Shown here one piece after another: positions 6,402 to 12,970 of a stretch of DNA of 13,000 nucleotides. The notes under the pieces were generated by a model that was not told the DNA's origin, ran no database searches, and saw only the letters and a list, made by a program, of their open reading frames with translations. The stretch lies in NCBI GenBank assembly GCA_017652965.1, contig JAGBZZ010000057.1, forward strand, positions 1 through 13,000, in the 5' to 3' direction. The DNA comes from Clostridia bacterium (GTDB taxonomy: Bacteria; Bacillota_A; Clostridia; Oscillospirales; CAG-272). Made by a program: the position numbers and the translations under genes. Position 1 is the stretch's first letter. Each line of letters starts with the position of its first letter.

Positions 6402-6418
6402 TGATATACTGATATAAT
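6402..6418 (+). promoter_or_regulatory. Tandem extended -10 promoter for the yqhQ-nrnA run
   Basis: Two overlapping extended -10 elements occur in a row: TGATATACT (6402-6410) and TGATATAAT (6410-6418). No good -35 hexamer is found 16-18 bases upstream, where the sequence is T/C-rich. The second box is consensus, and the start codon at 6441 follows after a short leader with GGGAGG (6428-6433). It is probably the main promoter of the housekeeping run up to nrnA. The rest of the gap 6283-6440 holds only the terminator. Confidence 0.65.
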
Positions 6419-6440
6419 CTAAGCTTCGGGAGGCTATCGT

Positions 6441-7508
6441 ATGAAGCAGGAAAAAGAGAAGAATCCCCGCCTTGGTAAGGTGGGCGGCTCGGCAGTGCTG
6501 GAGGGCGTGATGATGCGCGCCGGTGACCTGTGCGCCGTGACCTGCCGCCGTGAGGACGGGACCCTGGCCGTGGTGGAAAAAAAGGCTACCTCGGTGCGTA
6601 AAAAATATAAGATCCTCGATCTGCCCCTTATCCGTGGGGTGGTGGGCTTTATCGAGTCCTTGATATTCAGCTACTCCTGTCTTGCCGCTTCGGCCGATAT
6701 CATGGGGGGCGAGGAAGAGGAGACCAAGTTTGAAAAGGGCTTCAAGCGGGTGCTTGGCGTCCGCTTTTTCGACGTGGTGATGGTGATCGCCGCCGTCCTG
6801 GGCGTTGCGCTGGCGCTTGGCCTTTTCCTGCTTTTGCCCCGCCTTGTGGCAGGCTGGATCGAGTCGCTTGCCGGGGTGGATTTCGGCCACTGGAAAAGCG
6901 CCATTGAGGGCGGGCTGAAGATCCTCATCTTTATCGGATATCTTTTGCTCGTTTCCTTGATGAAGGACATCCGCCGTACCTTCCAGTACCACGGGGCAGA
7001 GCATAAAAGCATTGCCTGCTATGAGGCAGGCGACCCTCTGACGCCCGAGGCCGCCCGTAAGCACACCCGCTTTCATCCGCGCTGCGGCACCTCCTTTATG
7101 TTTGTGATGATCCTGCTTGGGGTACTGATCGGCTTTGTGATCAATGCCGTTTTGCCCGGGCTGCCGCCTCTTCTTTATGCCCTGCTCCGTATCCTGCTTT
7201 TGCCGCTTGTCGTGGGGATCGGGTACGAGTTTATCCGCTATGCCGGCGCACACGAAAATTTTGCGGTGCGTATCCTGGCCGCCCCCGGCCTTTGGATGCA
7301 GCGCATCACCACCCGTGAACCGGACGATAGCCAGCTGGAGGTCGCCCTGACCTCGCTTCGCTATGCGCTTGTCGAGGAATTTCCGGAGCTTGACCGTGAG
7401 GCACTGCGTGCCGCGGCGGCCCCTGCCGCCAAAGCCGAGGAGGCACCCGCCGAGCCTGCCGAGACCGAGCCTGCCGAGACCGACAAAGCGGGTGACGGCG
7501 AGGCATGA
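6441..7508 (+). CDS. yqhQ: DUF1385 (YqhQ-type) integral membrane protein
   Basis: A 355-residue multi-pass membrane protein of the DUF1385 family, function unknown. Family signatures are VGGSAVLEGVMMRAG (14-28), YHGAEHKSIACYEAG (183-197) with RFHPRCGTSF (210-219), and TTREPDDSQLEVAL (290-303). Hydrophobic segments are near 112-137, 160-174, 216-237 and 241-264. His/Cys-rich positions (His184, His188, Cys193, His208, His212, Cys215) might bind a metal; that is inference. Residues 322-355 form an Ala/Glu/Pro-rich tail with a 15-base tandem repeat in the DNA that looks lineage-specific. GGGAGG precedes the ATG by seven bases. The stop overlaps the prmC start (ATGA), so the two are probably translationally coupled; in other Firmicutes DUF1385 genes also neighbour prmC and prfA. 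Confidence 0.9.
   Translation: MKQEKEKNPRLGKVGGSAVLEGVMMRAGDLCAVTCRREDGTLAVVEKKATSVRKKYKILDLPLIRGVVGFIESLIFSYSCLAASADIMGGEEEETKFEKGFKRVLGVRFFDVVMVIAAVLGVALALGLFLLLPRLVAGWIESLAGVDFGHWKSAIEGGLKILIFIGYLLLVSLMKDIRRTFQYHGAEHKSIACYEAGDPLTPEAARKHTRFHPRCGTSFMFVMILLGVLIGFVINAVLPGLPPLLYALLRILLLPLVVGIGYEFIRYAGAHENFAVRILAAPGLWMQRITTREPDDSQLEVALTSLRYALVEEFPELDREALRAAAAPAAKAEEAPAEPAETEPAETDKAGDGEA
7452..7481 (+). repeat. 15-base perfect tandem repeat in yqhQ tail
   Basis: GAGCCTGCCGAGACC occurs twice in direct succession and encodes Glu-Pro-Ala-Glu-Thr twice in the low-complexity tail of the DUF1385 protein. As a multiple of three it changes tail length without a frameshift, so copy number could vary between strains. 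Confidence 0.9.
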
Positions 7509-8311
7509 GGCTTTCGGCACTTCGCGCGCGGCTTTCGGCCGCCGGGATCGAAGAGGCGGCCACCGAGGCACGCCTCTTGTTTTCCGCCTATACCGGGCTT
7601 CCGATCACCGCCCTTGTGGGGTGCGACCCGGAGTGTGACGCCCCCGCCCTTTTGGAGGCCGCCCGCCGGCGTGAGGGGCGCGAGCCCCTGGGGTATATCC
7701 TTGGGGAGGTTCCCTTTTATCGGGCCACCCTTCGCGTTACCCCCGCTTGCCTGATCCCGCGCTCGGATACCGAGAGGCTGGTCGAGCTGGCGATCGGGCA
7801 TCTGCCGCGCGGGGCGCACTTTGCCGATCTTGGGACAGGGAGCGGCGCCATCGCCGTAACCGTGCTTTCCGAGCGGCCGGATACCACCGCCGTTGCCATC
7901 GATATCTCGGCGGATGCCCTGGCCGTTGCCGTGGAGAATGCCGCCCGCCTTGGCGTTTCCGACCGTATGACGGCCGTGTGCGCCGATATGCGTGCACCAC
8001 TTTCGCACGGCCCCTTTGACGCGATCCTCTCCAATCCCCCGTACATTCCCGCATCTGTCGTGCCAACGCTTTCCCCCGAGGTCGGCCATGAGCCCTCTCT
8101 TGCGCTGGACGGCGGGCAGGACGGGCTTTCGCTTTATCGCGCGATCTTAGGGCACAGAGAGCATCTGAAAAAGGATGGCTTCTTCCTTTTGGAATGCGGC
8201 TATGACCAGGAGGAGGCAATGGCCCGCCTTGCCGATGCCCACGGCCTTACCTTCTTACCCTACCGCGATTACGGGCACCGCTTCCGCGGGTGCCGTCTTT
8301 TACCGCACTGA
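7505..8311 (+). CDS. prmC: Peptide chain release factor N5-glutamine methyltransferase
   Basis: A 268-residue cytoplasmic SAM-dependent methyltransferase that methylates the Gln of the GGQ motif in release factors RF1 and RF2, aiding peptide release. The N-terminal helical domain (about 1-80) ends with PLGYILGEVPFY (61-72) and LIPRSDTE (83-90). The SAM-binding motif DLGTGSG is at 108-114, and the substrate-Gln motif NPPYIP, diagnostic of N5-Gln methyltransferases, is at 177-182. The length fits the family. The start ATG overlaps the yqhQ stop by four bases (ATGA) and there is no strong separate binding site, so translation is probably coupled. The usual partner prfA is not in the window. Family members include HemK, but the full domain set and genomic setting fit PrmC. 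Confidence 0.93.
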   Translation: MRLSALRARLSAAGIEEAATEARLLFSAYTGLPITALVGCDPECDAPALLEAARRREGREPLGYILGEVPFYRATLRVTPACLIPRSDTERLVELAIGHLPRGAHFADLGTGSGAIAVTVLSERPDTTAVAIDISADALAVAVENAARLGVSDRMTAVCADMRAPLSHGPFDAILSNPPYIPASVVPTLSPEVGHEPSLALDGGQDGLSLYRAILGHREHLKKDGFFLLECGYDQEEAMARLADAHGLTFLPYRDYGHRFRGCRLLPH

Positions 8312-8326
8312 CACCAAAGGATACCC

Positions 8327-8352
8327 CGCTTCATATACTGAAGCGAGGTGAT
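8327..8352 (+). promoter_or_regulatory. Hairpin abutting the ddl ribosome binding site
   Basis: CGCTTCA (8327-8333), loop TATAC, TGAAGCG (8339-8345) is a perfect 7-base stem whose last base is the first base of the Shine-Dalgarno sequence GAGGTGAT (8345-8352). That eight-base match to the anti-SD decides the ddl start: it gives ideal spacing to GTG 8357, but almost none to the in-frame GTG 8348 and ATG 8351, which lie inside it. The hairpin has no U-tract, so it is not a terminator; it may shape the site or block readthrough translation from prmC. Confidence 0.6.
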
Positions 8353-8356
8353 GTCT

Positions 8357-9376
8357 GTGAATGTGATCCTTCTTTTCGGCGGAGACAGCGAGGAATATGA
8401 GATCTCGCTCCGGTCTGCCGCCGCCTGCCTTCGCGCTATGCCTTCGCGCCATACCGTGTATCCCGTCGGCATCAGCCGTGAGGGCGGCTGGTATCTCTGC
8501 ACCGCCGACCCTGCGGCCATTGCGGCCGATACCTGGCAAGCGGGCAGTGTGCCCGTGATGCTTGCCCCTTGTCGCCACGCCCTTTTGGCGGCGGGCGAGC
8601 CCATCCCCTGTGACACCGTGCTTCCCATGCTGCACGGCGGCCTCTACGAGGGGGGCGGCGTTGCCGCGTGTCTCTCTCTTCTCGGTCTTCCTTACGTCGG
8701 CTGTCGCCCTCGGGCGGGAGTCGTGGCTATGGATAAGCTGCTGACAAAGCAGGTGGCCGAGGCCGCAGGCATTCGGGTAGCCCCGTACCGCACCGTCACG
8801 CGGGCGGCACTGGATGACCCTGCCCTGCCGGGCACTCTGCAGGCCGCACTCGGGCTTCCGATGTTTGTCAAGCCCACCTCGCTTGGCAGCTCTGTCGGGG
8901 TGACGCGCGTCACCTCGGGTGAGGAGCTTATGCCCGCACTGCGGCTGGCGCTTTCGTTTGGCGAGTGTGCCCTGTGCGAGAGGGCGATTGCGGGAGCGGA
9001 GGTCGAGCTGGCACTGCTGGAGAGGGGAGACACCCTTTTCGGCTCGGTGATCGGGGAGATCGACCCCGGCGCCCCCTTTTACCACTATCGCGCCAAATAC
9101 TGCGATCATAGCTTTCGCATCTTCATACCCGCCCGCATTTCGCAGGCGGCATCGCGTACGCTTCTTTCTGCGGGGCGTGAGCTTTTTCGCCTTCTCGGCT
9201 GTCGCGGCCTTGCCAGGATAGACTTTTTCGTGACGCCCGCCGGCGAGGTGATCCTCAACGAGGTCAACACCATGCCGGGCTTTACCGACGTCAGCATGTT
9301 CCCGCAGCTTATGGCCGCGGCCGGGCTTTCGTTCGGGGAAGTGCTTGATATATTGCTTGAAAACTCGCTTTTGTAA
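8357..9376 (+). CDS. ddl: D-alanine--D-alanine ligase
   Basis: A 339-residue cytoplasmic ATP-grasp enzyme that joins two D-Ala for peptidoglycan precursors. The start is GTG 8357, giving the typical N-terminus MNVILLFGGDSEEYE; this is chosen from the Shine-Dalgarno spacing. Glu13 matches the D-Ala1-binding Glu of the family. MLHGG (91-95) keeps the conserved His, and Lys126 (MDK) and Lys172 (VKP) fit the ATP-binding lysines. GSSVG is at 177-181. FYHYRAKY (241-248) retains the omega-loop Tyr expected of D-Ala-D-Ala specificity instead of the VanA-type His. ARID (286-289) and NEVNTMPG (301-308) hold the metal ligands. Oddly, the usual GEDGxxQG segment reads YEGGGVAAC (97-105): the Glu stays, but the Asp and the Gln-Gly are lost. 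It is followed after three bases by murI, so cell-wall precursor genes are paired. Confidence 0.9.
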   Translation: MNVILLFGGDSEEYEISLRSAAACLRAMPSRHTVYPVGISREGGWYLCTADPAAIAADTWQAGSVPVMLAPCRHALLAAGEPIPCDTVLPMLHGGLYEGGGVAACLSLLGLPYVGCRPRAGVVAMDKLLTKQVAEAAGIRVAPYRTVTRAALDDPALPGTLQAALGLPMFVKPTSLGSSVGVTRVTSGEELMPALRLALSFGECALCERAIAGAEVELALLERGDTLFGSVIGEIDPGAPFYHYRAKYCDHSFRIFIPARISQAASRTLLSAGRELFRLLGCRGLARIDFFVTPAGEVILNEVNTMPGFTDVSMFPQLMAAAGLSFGEVLDILLENSLL

Positions 9377-9379
9377 AGT

Positions 9380-10162
9380 ATGGTTTGCGTTTATGATAGC
9401 GGTGTAGGTGGGCTTACTGCCCTTGCCGCCCTGCGCCGCGCAGCACCGCTTTGCAACGTCCTGTATCTTGGCGATACCGCCCGTGTCCCTTACGGCACGC
9501 GGGATGCGGCCACGGTGTGCCGCTATGCGCAGGCGGCGCTTTCCTACCTTTCCGCTTATCATCCGTCGGCCGTGCTGGTGGCCTGCGGGACGGTTTCCAC
9601 CGTCTTTCTGCCGTCGGTGCCACAGGGGCTTTACCGCTTTCCGCTTTTCGGCGTGGCCGAGGCGGGCGTGCGCGCCGCCGTGGCGGCCGCCCCGCACGGG
9701 CGTGTGGCCGTCCTTGGGACAGAGGCTACCGTACGGGGTGGGTATTTTGCCCGCCGCCTGCGTGAGGAGATGCCGCATGCCTCTGTCACGTCACTGGCTT
9801 GTCCCCTCTTTGTTTCCTTGGCCGAATGCGGGCTTGTCGCCCGGGGCGATCCGATCCCTGCTATGGCGGTCGAGCGGATGCTTGCCCCGCTGATCCCAAG
9901 GATGCCGGAGGTCATCCTTCTCGGCTGCACGCATTTCCCCTGGCTTGCCCCTCACATTGCCCACCTGTTTCCCGAGGCCGCACTTATAGACTGCGGCGAG
10001 GCCGCCGTCCGCGAGCTTACCCCGCTTCTTGCGGGCGAGGGGGGAGAGGGGCGCACCGAGTATCTGGTGACCGAGGGGGCAGAGGCCTTCGGGCGGTTCG
10101 CCGCCCGTATGACCGGGCACAGCCTTGGAGATGCTATCCGTGAGATCACCCTTCCCATATAA
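9380..10162 (+). CDS. murI: Glutamate racemase
   Basis: A 260-residue cytoplasmic enzyme converting L-Glu to D-Glu for peptidoglycan. The N-terminal YDSGVGGL (5-12) supplies the Asp-Ser pair, and YLGDTARVPYGTR (29-41) is the usual second motif. The two catalytic cysteines are Cys69 (ACGT) and Cys183 (LGCTHFP, 181-187). CPLFVSLAE (141-149) matches the conserved Glu-bearing motif. The family's ACNT motif here has Gly70 in place of Asn, and the 'GxIEPG' motif reads GVAEAG. The start ATG lies only three bases past the ddl stop with no convincing ribosome binding site, so translation by coupling to ddl is likely. The Asn change might mark a variant of the racemase or a related Asp/Glu racemase; genomic pairing with ddl favours D-Glu supply. 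Confidence 0.87.
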   Translation: MVCVYDSGVGGLTALAALRRAAPLCNVLYLGDTARVPYGTRDAATVCRYAQAALSYLSAYHPSAVLVACGTVSTVFLPSVPQGLYRFPLFGVAEAGVRAAVAAAPHGRVAVLGTEATVRGGYFARRLREEMPHASVTSLACPLFVSLAECGLVARGDPIPAMAVERMLAPLIPRMPEVILLGCTHFPWLAPHIAHLFPEAALIDCGEAAVRELTPLLAGEGGEGRTEYLVTEGAEAFGRFAARMTGHSLGDAIREITLPI

Positions 10163-10206
10163 AGCAAAAGACCTACGAAAATCCATTCCGCAAAGGAGAA
10201 GTATCA

Positions 10207-10584
10207 ATGCCCAATTACAGACGTGGCAGGATCAACGATGCCGTGGCAAAGGAGCTGGCTATCTGCCTGCGCGATGCCCGCGACCCGCGCATCCTTGACA
10301 ATTTCGTTTCTGTGACCCGCGTGGAGGTCGCCCCGGATCTGAAGGTCGCAAGGGTGTACTATTCCACCCTTGGAGACTCGGCCGCCGCAGGCGAAGGTTT
10401 GCGTGCCGCGCAGGGAATGCTGCGCCGCCATCTGGCCATGACCCTGAACCTGCGCCTGACGCCCGAGCTTCTCTTCTATGCCGACGGCTCGATCGAGCAC
10501 GGTGCGCGCATCGCGCGGATCCTTGAGGAGATCGGCGCCGATAAAAAGGGAAAAGAGACAGAAGGAGACGCCGACAATGAGTGA
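10207..10584 (+). CDS. rbfA: 30S ribosome-binding factor A
   Basis: A 125-residue KH-like protein that binds immature 30S subunits and assists 16S rRNA 5'-end maturation. The N-terminus MPNYRRGRINDAVAKEL, the DPRI...VSVTRVEVAPDLKVARVYYS region (26-53) and LRRHLAMTLNLRLTPELLF (72-90) are typical of the family. A short charged tail (110-125) follows. AAAGGAG (10192-10198) is eight bases before the ATG. The gene follows murI after 44 bases with no terminator, and overlaps nrnA by eight bases. In many Firmicutes rbfA lies in nusA-infB-rbfA-nrnA-truB; here only the rbfA-nrnA pair is kept. Confidence 0.93.
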   Translation: MPNYRRGRINDAVAKELAICLRDARDPRILDNFVSVTRVEVAPDLKVARVYYSTLGDSAAAGEGLRAAQGMLRRHLAMTLNLRLTPELLFYADGSIEHGARIARILEEIGADKKGKETEGDADNE

Positions 10585-11554
10585 CAGGATCCGTGCCATG
10601 GATAGGGACGGCATGCTAAAGGCTCTCCTTTCGCTGAAAAGGCCTGCGGTCATGCCCCACCGCAACCCGGATGGGGATGCTGTCGGCAGTGCCGTGGCGA
10701 CCGTGCGCTTTTTGCGTGACCGTGGGATCGAGGCGGCGCTTCTGTCCCCGGATGGCATTCCAAGGCGCCTTGCCTTCCTCGCCGAGGGGATCCCACTCTT
10801 TGAGGGAACCCCGCAGGAGATCGTGACGGTGGACGTTGCCTCGCTTGGGCAGGCAGGGTCTGCCGGACCGTTGATCGAGGCGGCCGATACCGTCTATATG
10901 ATCGACCATCACGCCATGTCTACCCCCTTTGCCCCGCACTACATCCGCCCCGAGGCCTCGGCCGTTGGGGAGGTGCTGTATGACCTGTTTACCGAGGGCG
11001 GCCTTTCGCTTACGGCTGAGATCGCCGCCCCCCTGTATGCCGCCATTGCCTCGGATACCGGTAACTTCCGTTTCCGCAACGTGAAGCCGGATACCCTGCG
11101 TAAGGCGGCCGACCTTCTGGAGTATGGGATCGATTCGGCCGAGATATCCCGTCGGCTGTTCGACATCCGCACCGCCGCCGAGCTTAGTGCCATGGCCTAT
11201 GCCATCGTGGCGACCCGTTCGTTTTACGGCGGGCGGCTTTCGGTGTTGCCCATCTCGCGGGAATCGCTTCGTGAGGCCGAATGCGCGGAAAGCGATTTTG
11301 ACGCCGTGATCGACACCCTCCGCGTGCGTGAGGGGGTGGAGGTTGCCGCCGTGATCCGTGAGCGCTCGGATGGCACTGTCCGTCTTTCCCTGCGCACGAT
11401 GGGGGCGGATGCCGCCTCGCTGTGCGCCCTGTTCGGCGGTGGCGGCCACCGTGTGGCGGCCGGGTGCACCCTGCCTGTCAAGACGGCGGAGGAGGGACTC
11501 AGCCTTCTTCTTGCACACGCCGATTCTCTTTTTGAGAAAAATGCAGAGAAATAA
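10577..11554 (+). CDS. nrnA: DHH/DHHA1 phosphoesterase, NrnA-type
   Basis: A 325-residue cytoplasmic bifunctional-type phosphoesterase; relatives degrade short oligoribonucleotides (nanoRNA) and dephosphorylate pAp, and some cleave cyclic or linear dinucleotides. Metal-binding motifs appear in order: HRNPDGDAVGS (28-38), VDVAS (85-89), DHH (110-112) and ASDTGNFR (158-165). The C-terminal DHHA1 domain carries GGGGHRVAAG (287-296), the substrate-binding glycine-rich motif. The start at 10577 has AAGGAGA (10562-10568) inside the end of rbfA at good spacing; a longer in-frame start at 10478 lies within rbfA and is rejected. The eight-base overlap with rbfA supports co-translation. Substrate preference among pAp, nanoRNA and c-di-AMP products cannot be decided from sequence. 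Confidence 0.9.
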   Translation: MSDRIRAMDRDGMLKALLSLKRPAVMPHRNPDGDAVGSAVATVRFLRDRGIEAALLSPDGIPRRLAFLAEGIPLFEGTPQEIVTVDVASLGQAGSAGPLIEAADTVYMIDHHAMSTPFAPHYIRPEASAVGEVLYDLFTEGGLSLTAEIAAPLYAAIASDTGNFRFRNVKPDTLRKAADLLEYGIDSAEISRRLFDIRTAAELSAMAYAIVATRSFYGGRLSVLPISRESLREAECAESDFDAVIDTLRVREGVEVAAVIRERSDGTVRLSLRTMGADAASLCALFGGGGHRVAAGCTLPVKTAEEGLSLLLAHADSLFEKNAEK

Positions 11555-11563
11555 AAGCACCCC

Positions 11564-11592
11564 TTGATTTTTAATGAAAAAACGTTTACAAT
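11564..11592 (+). promoter_or_regulatory. Sigma-A promoter of aspS
   Basis: TTGATT (11564-11569), 17-base spacer, TACAAT (11587-11592), in the 72-base AT-rich gap after nrnA. There is no terminator between nrnA and this promoter, so aspS may be read both from the upstream run and from here. A TTG inside the -35 box is in frame with aspS but is not its start. Confidence 0.7.
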
Positions 11593-11626
11593 AAAAAAGA
11601 ACATAGTGAAAGCTGGAGGACAAGCA

Positions 11627-12916
11627 ATGAACAGGACCTATATTAAGGACATCATTCCCGGCACCCCTTGCCGTGTGCGCGGGTTTGTAGAAAACATCCG
11701 CAACAAGCGCACCATGGCCTTTCTCGTGATCCGTGACGTGACGGGCAAGCTACAGCTGACGGTGGAAAAGGAAAAAATGCCCGAGATCGCGGCCGTGGTG
11801 GACACCCTCATGCTCGAGTCTGTCATTACCGTGACCGGTACGGTCGTGGAGAACGAGTACGTAAAGCTTGGCGGCCGTGAGATGCTGCCCGAGACCATGA
11901 CGGTGGATTCGCTTGCCGATGCGATCCCGATCGGGCCGGATGCCAACATCGATACCCGTCTTGATTATCGCTGGATCGACCTGCGCACCGAAAAGAACCT
12001 TCTCATGTTCCGTGTGCAGACGGTGTTTGTCAACGCCATGCGCCGTTTCCTTCTCGAGCGCAACTTTATCGAGATCCACACGCCCAAGCTGATCGGTGCC
12101 GCCTCCGAAAGCGGTGCAGACGTGTTTGAGCTGAAGTATTTTGACCGCAAGGCCTATCTTGCGCAGAGCCCGCAGTTCTATAAGCAGATGGCCATGGCCT
12201 CGGGCTTTGAGCGCATCTTTGAGACCGGCCCGGTCTTCCGCGCCGAAAAGTCCTTTACCAATAAGCACACCACCGAGTTTACCGGCTTTGACCTCGAGTT
12301 CAGCTACATCGAGTCCCACGAGGATGTGATGAAGATGGAGGAGGAGATGCTGGCCTATGCCCTCGGCGAGGTGAAGGCACAGTACGGTGAGGCGCTGGAG
12401 GCCGTGTTCGGTCTGCCGGTCGTCGTGCCGACCCTGCCCTTCCCGCGGATGAAGCTTGCCGACGTGTATGCCGAGCTGAAGAGCCGCTATGGCTACGAGT
12501 GTCCGGCAGGGGAAGAGGGCGACCTCACCACCGAGGCCGAGCATCTGACGGCCAAGCTCTCGCTTGAGATGTTTGGACATGAGTTCCTCTTTATCACCGA
12601 CTATTCGGCCGAGAAGCGCGCCTTCTATCATATGAGAGACGAGCACGGCGTGCCGATGGGCTATGACCTGATCTGGCGCGGGGTGGAGATCACCACCGGT
12701 GCCCAGCGTGAGCATCGCTATGATGTCCTCTGCGCCCAGGCCGCCGAGAAGGGTCTTTCCGAGGACGTTAAGTTCTACACCGAGTTCTTCCGCTACGGCT
12801 GCCCGCCCCACGGCGGCTTTGGTCTTGGCGTGGACCGCCTGACCATGCTTCTGACCGGCCAGCCGATCAAGGACGCGATGTTTCTGTTTAGAGGCCCGAA
12901 TCGCCTCAACCCCTAA
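11627..12916 (+). CDS. aspS: Aspartyl-tRNA synthetase, archaeal/eukaryotic type
   Basis: A 429-residue class IIb synthetase that attaches Asp to tRNA. At this length it is the compact archaeal/eukaryotic type; the standard bacterial AspRS is near 590 residues with a GAD insertion domain that is absent here. The N-terminal OB-fold anticodon domain covers about 1-100. The catalytic core has SESGADVF (around 160-167), AQSPQFYKQMAM (179-190), motif 2 GPVFRAE (201-207) with TTEFTGFDLE (215-224), the Asp/tRNA-site GAQREHRYD (358-366) and motif 3 GFGLGVDRL (397-405). GGAGGA lies six bases before the ATG. Such enzymes can be discriminating or can also make Asp-tRNA(Asn) for GatCAB; the anticodon-loop residues Lys80-Leu81 where non-discriminating forms tend to have Pro lean towards discriminating, but that is inference. 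Confidence 0.9.
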   Translation: MNRTYIKDIIPGTPCRVRGFVENIRNKRTMAFLVIRDVTGKLQLTVEKEKMPEIAAVVDTLMLESVITVTGTVVENEYVKLGGREMLPETMTVDSLADAIPIGPDANIDTRLDYRWIDLRTEKNLLMFRVQTVFVNAMRRFLLERNFIEIHTPKLIGAASESGADVFELKYFDRKAYLAQSPQFYKQMAMASGFERIFETGPVFRAEKSFTNKHTTEFTGFDLEFSYIESHEDVMKMEEEMLAYALGEVKAQYGEALEAVFGLPVVVPTLPFPRMKLADVYAELKSRYGYECPAGEEGDLTTEAEHLTAKLSLEMFGHEFLFITDYSAEKRAFYHMRDEHGVPMGYDLIWRGVEITTGAQREHRYDVLCAQAAEKGLSEDVKFYTEFFRYGCPPHGGFGLGVDRLTMLLTGQPIKDAMFLFRGPNRLNP

Positions 12917-12942
12917 TCTCGCGGGCATAAATTCCGCAACCG

Positions 12943-12970
12943 TAAAAGGCCACCGTTTGGTGGCCTTTTA
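12943..12970. terminator. Terminator after aspS, bidirectional
   Basis: GGCCACC (12948-12954), loop GTTT, GGTGGCC (12959-12965) with TAAAA before and TTTTA after, so the arms pair over 12 bases in all. It lies 26 bases past the aspS stop codon. Symmetric A and T runs let it act on both strands. The remaining bases to 13000 show nothing recognisable. Confidence 0.92.

Noticed and set aside
8334..8339. TATACT in the ddl leader as a promoter -10
   Set aside because: It lies in the loop of the hairpin, has no TG extension and no -35-like hexamer 16-18 bases upstream.
8300..9778. Minus-strand open frame of 492 codons antisense to ddl and murI, and others at 6279-7571 and 11750-12928
   Set aside because: They are Arg/Gly/His-rich translations typical of the reverse strand of GC-rich genes, with no motif or initiation signal, and they lie opposite clearly recognised enzymes.
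11575..11590. CcpA cre-like site in the aspS promoter
   Set aside because: The right half fits the cre pattern but the left half is an A-run lacking the TG positions, and catabolite control of aspS is not expected.
11555..11626. T-box leader upstream of aspS
   Set aside because: The gap is only 72 bases, too short for a T-box specifier and antiterminator, and it holds a plain promoter and ribosome binding site with no terminator hairpin.
11564..11626. Upstream TTG start extending AspRS by 21 residues
   Set aside because: The TTG is part of the -35 box and the GGAGGA site sits correctly before ATG 11627, which also gives the expected N-terminus.
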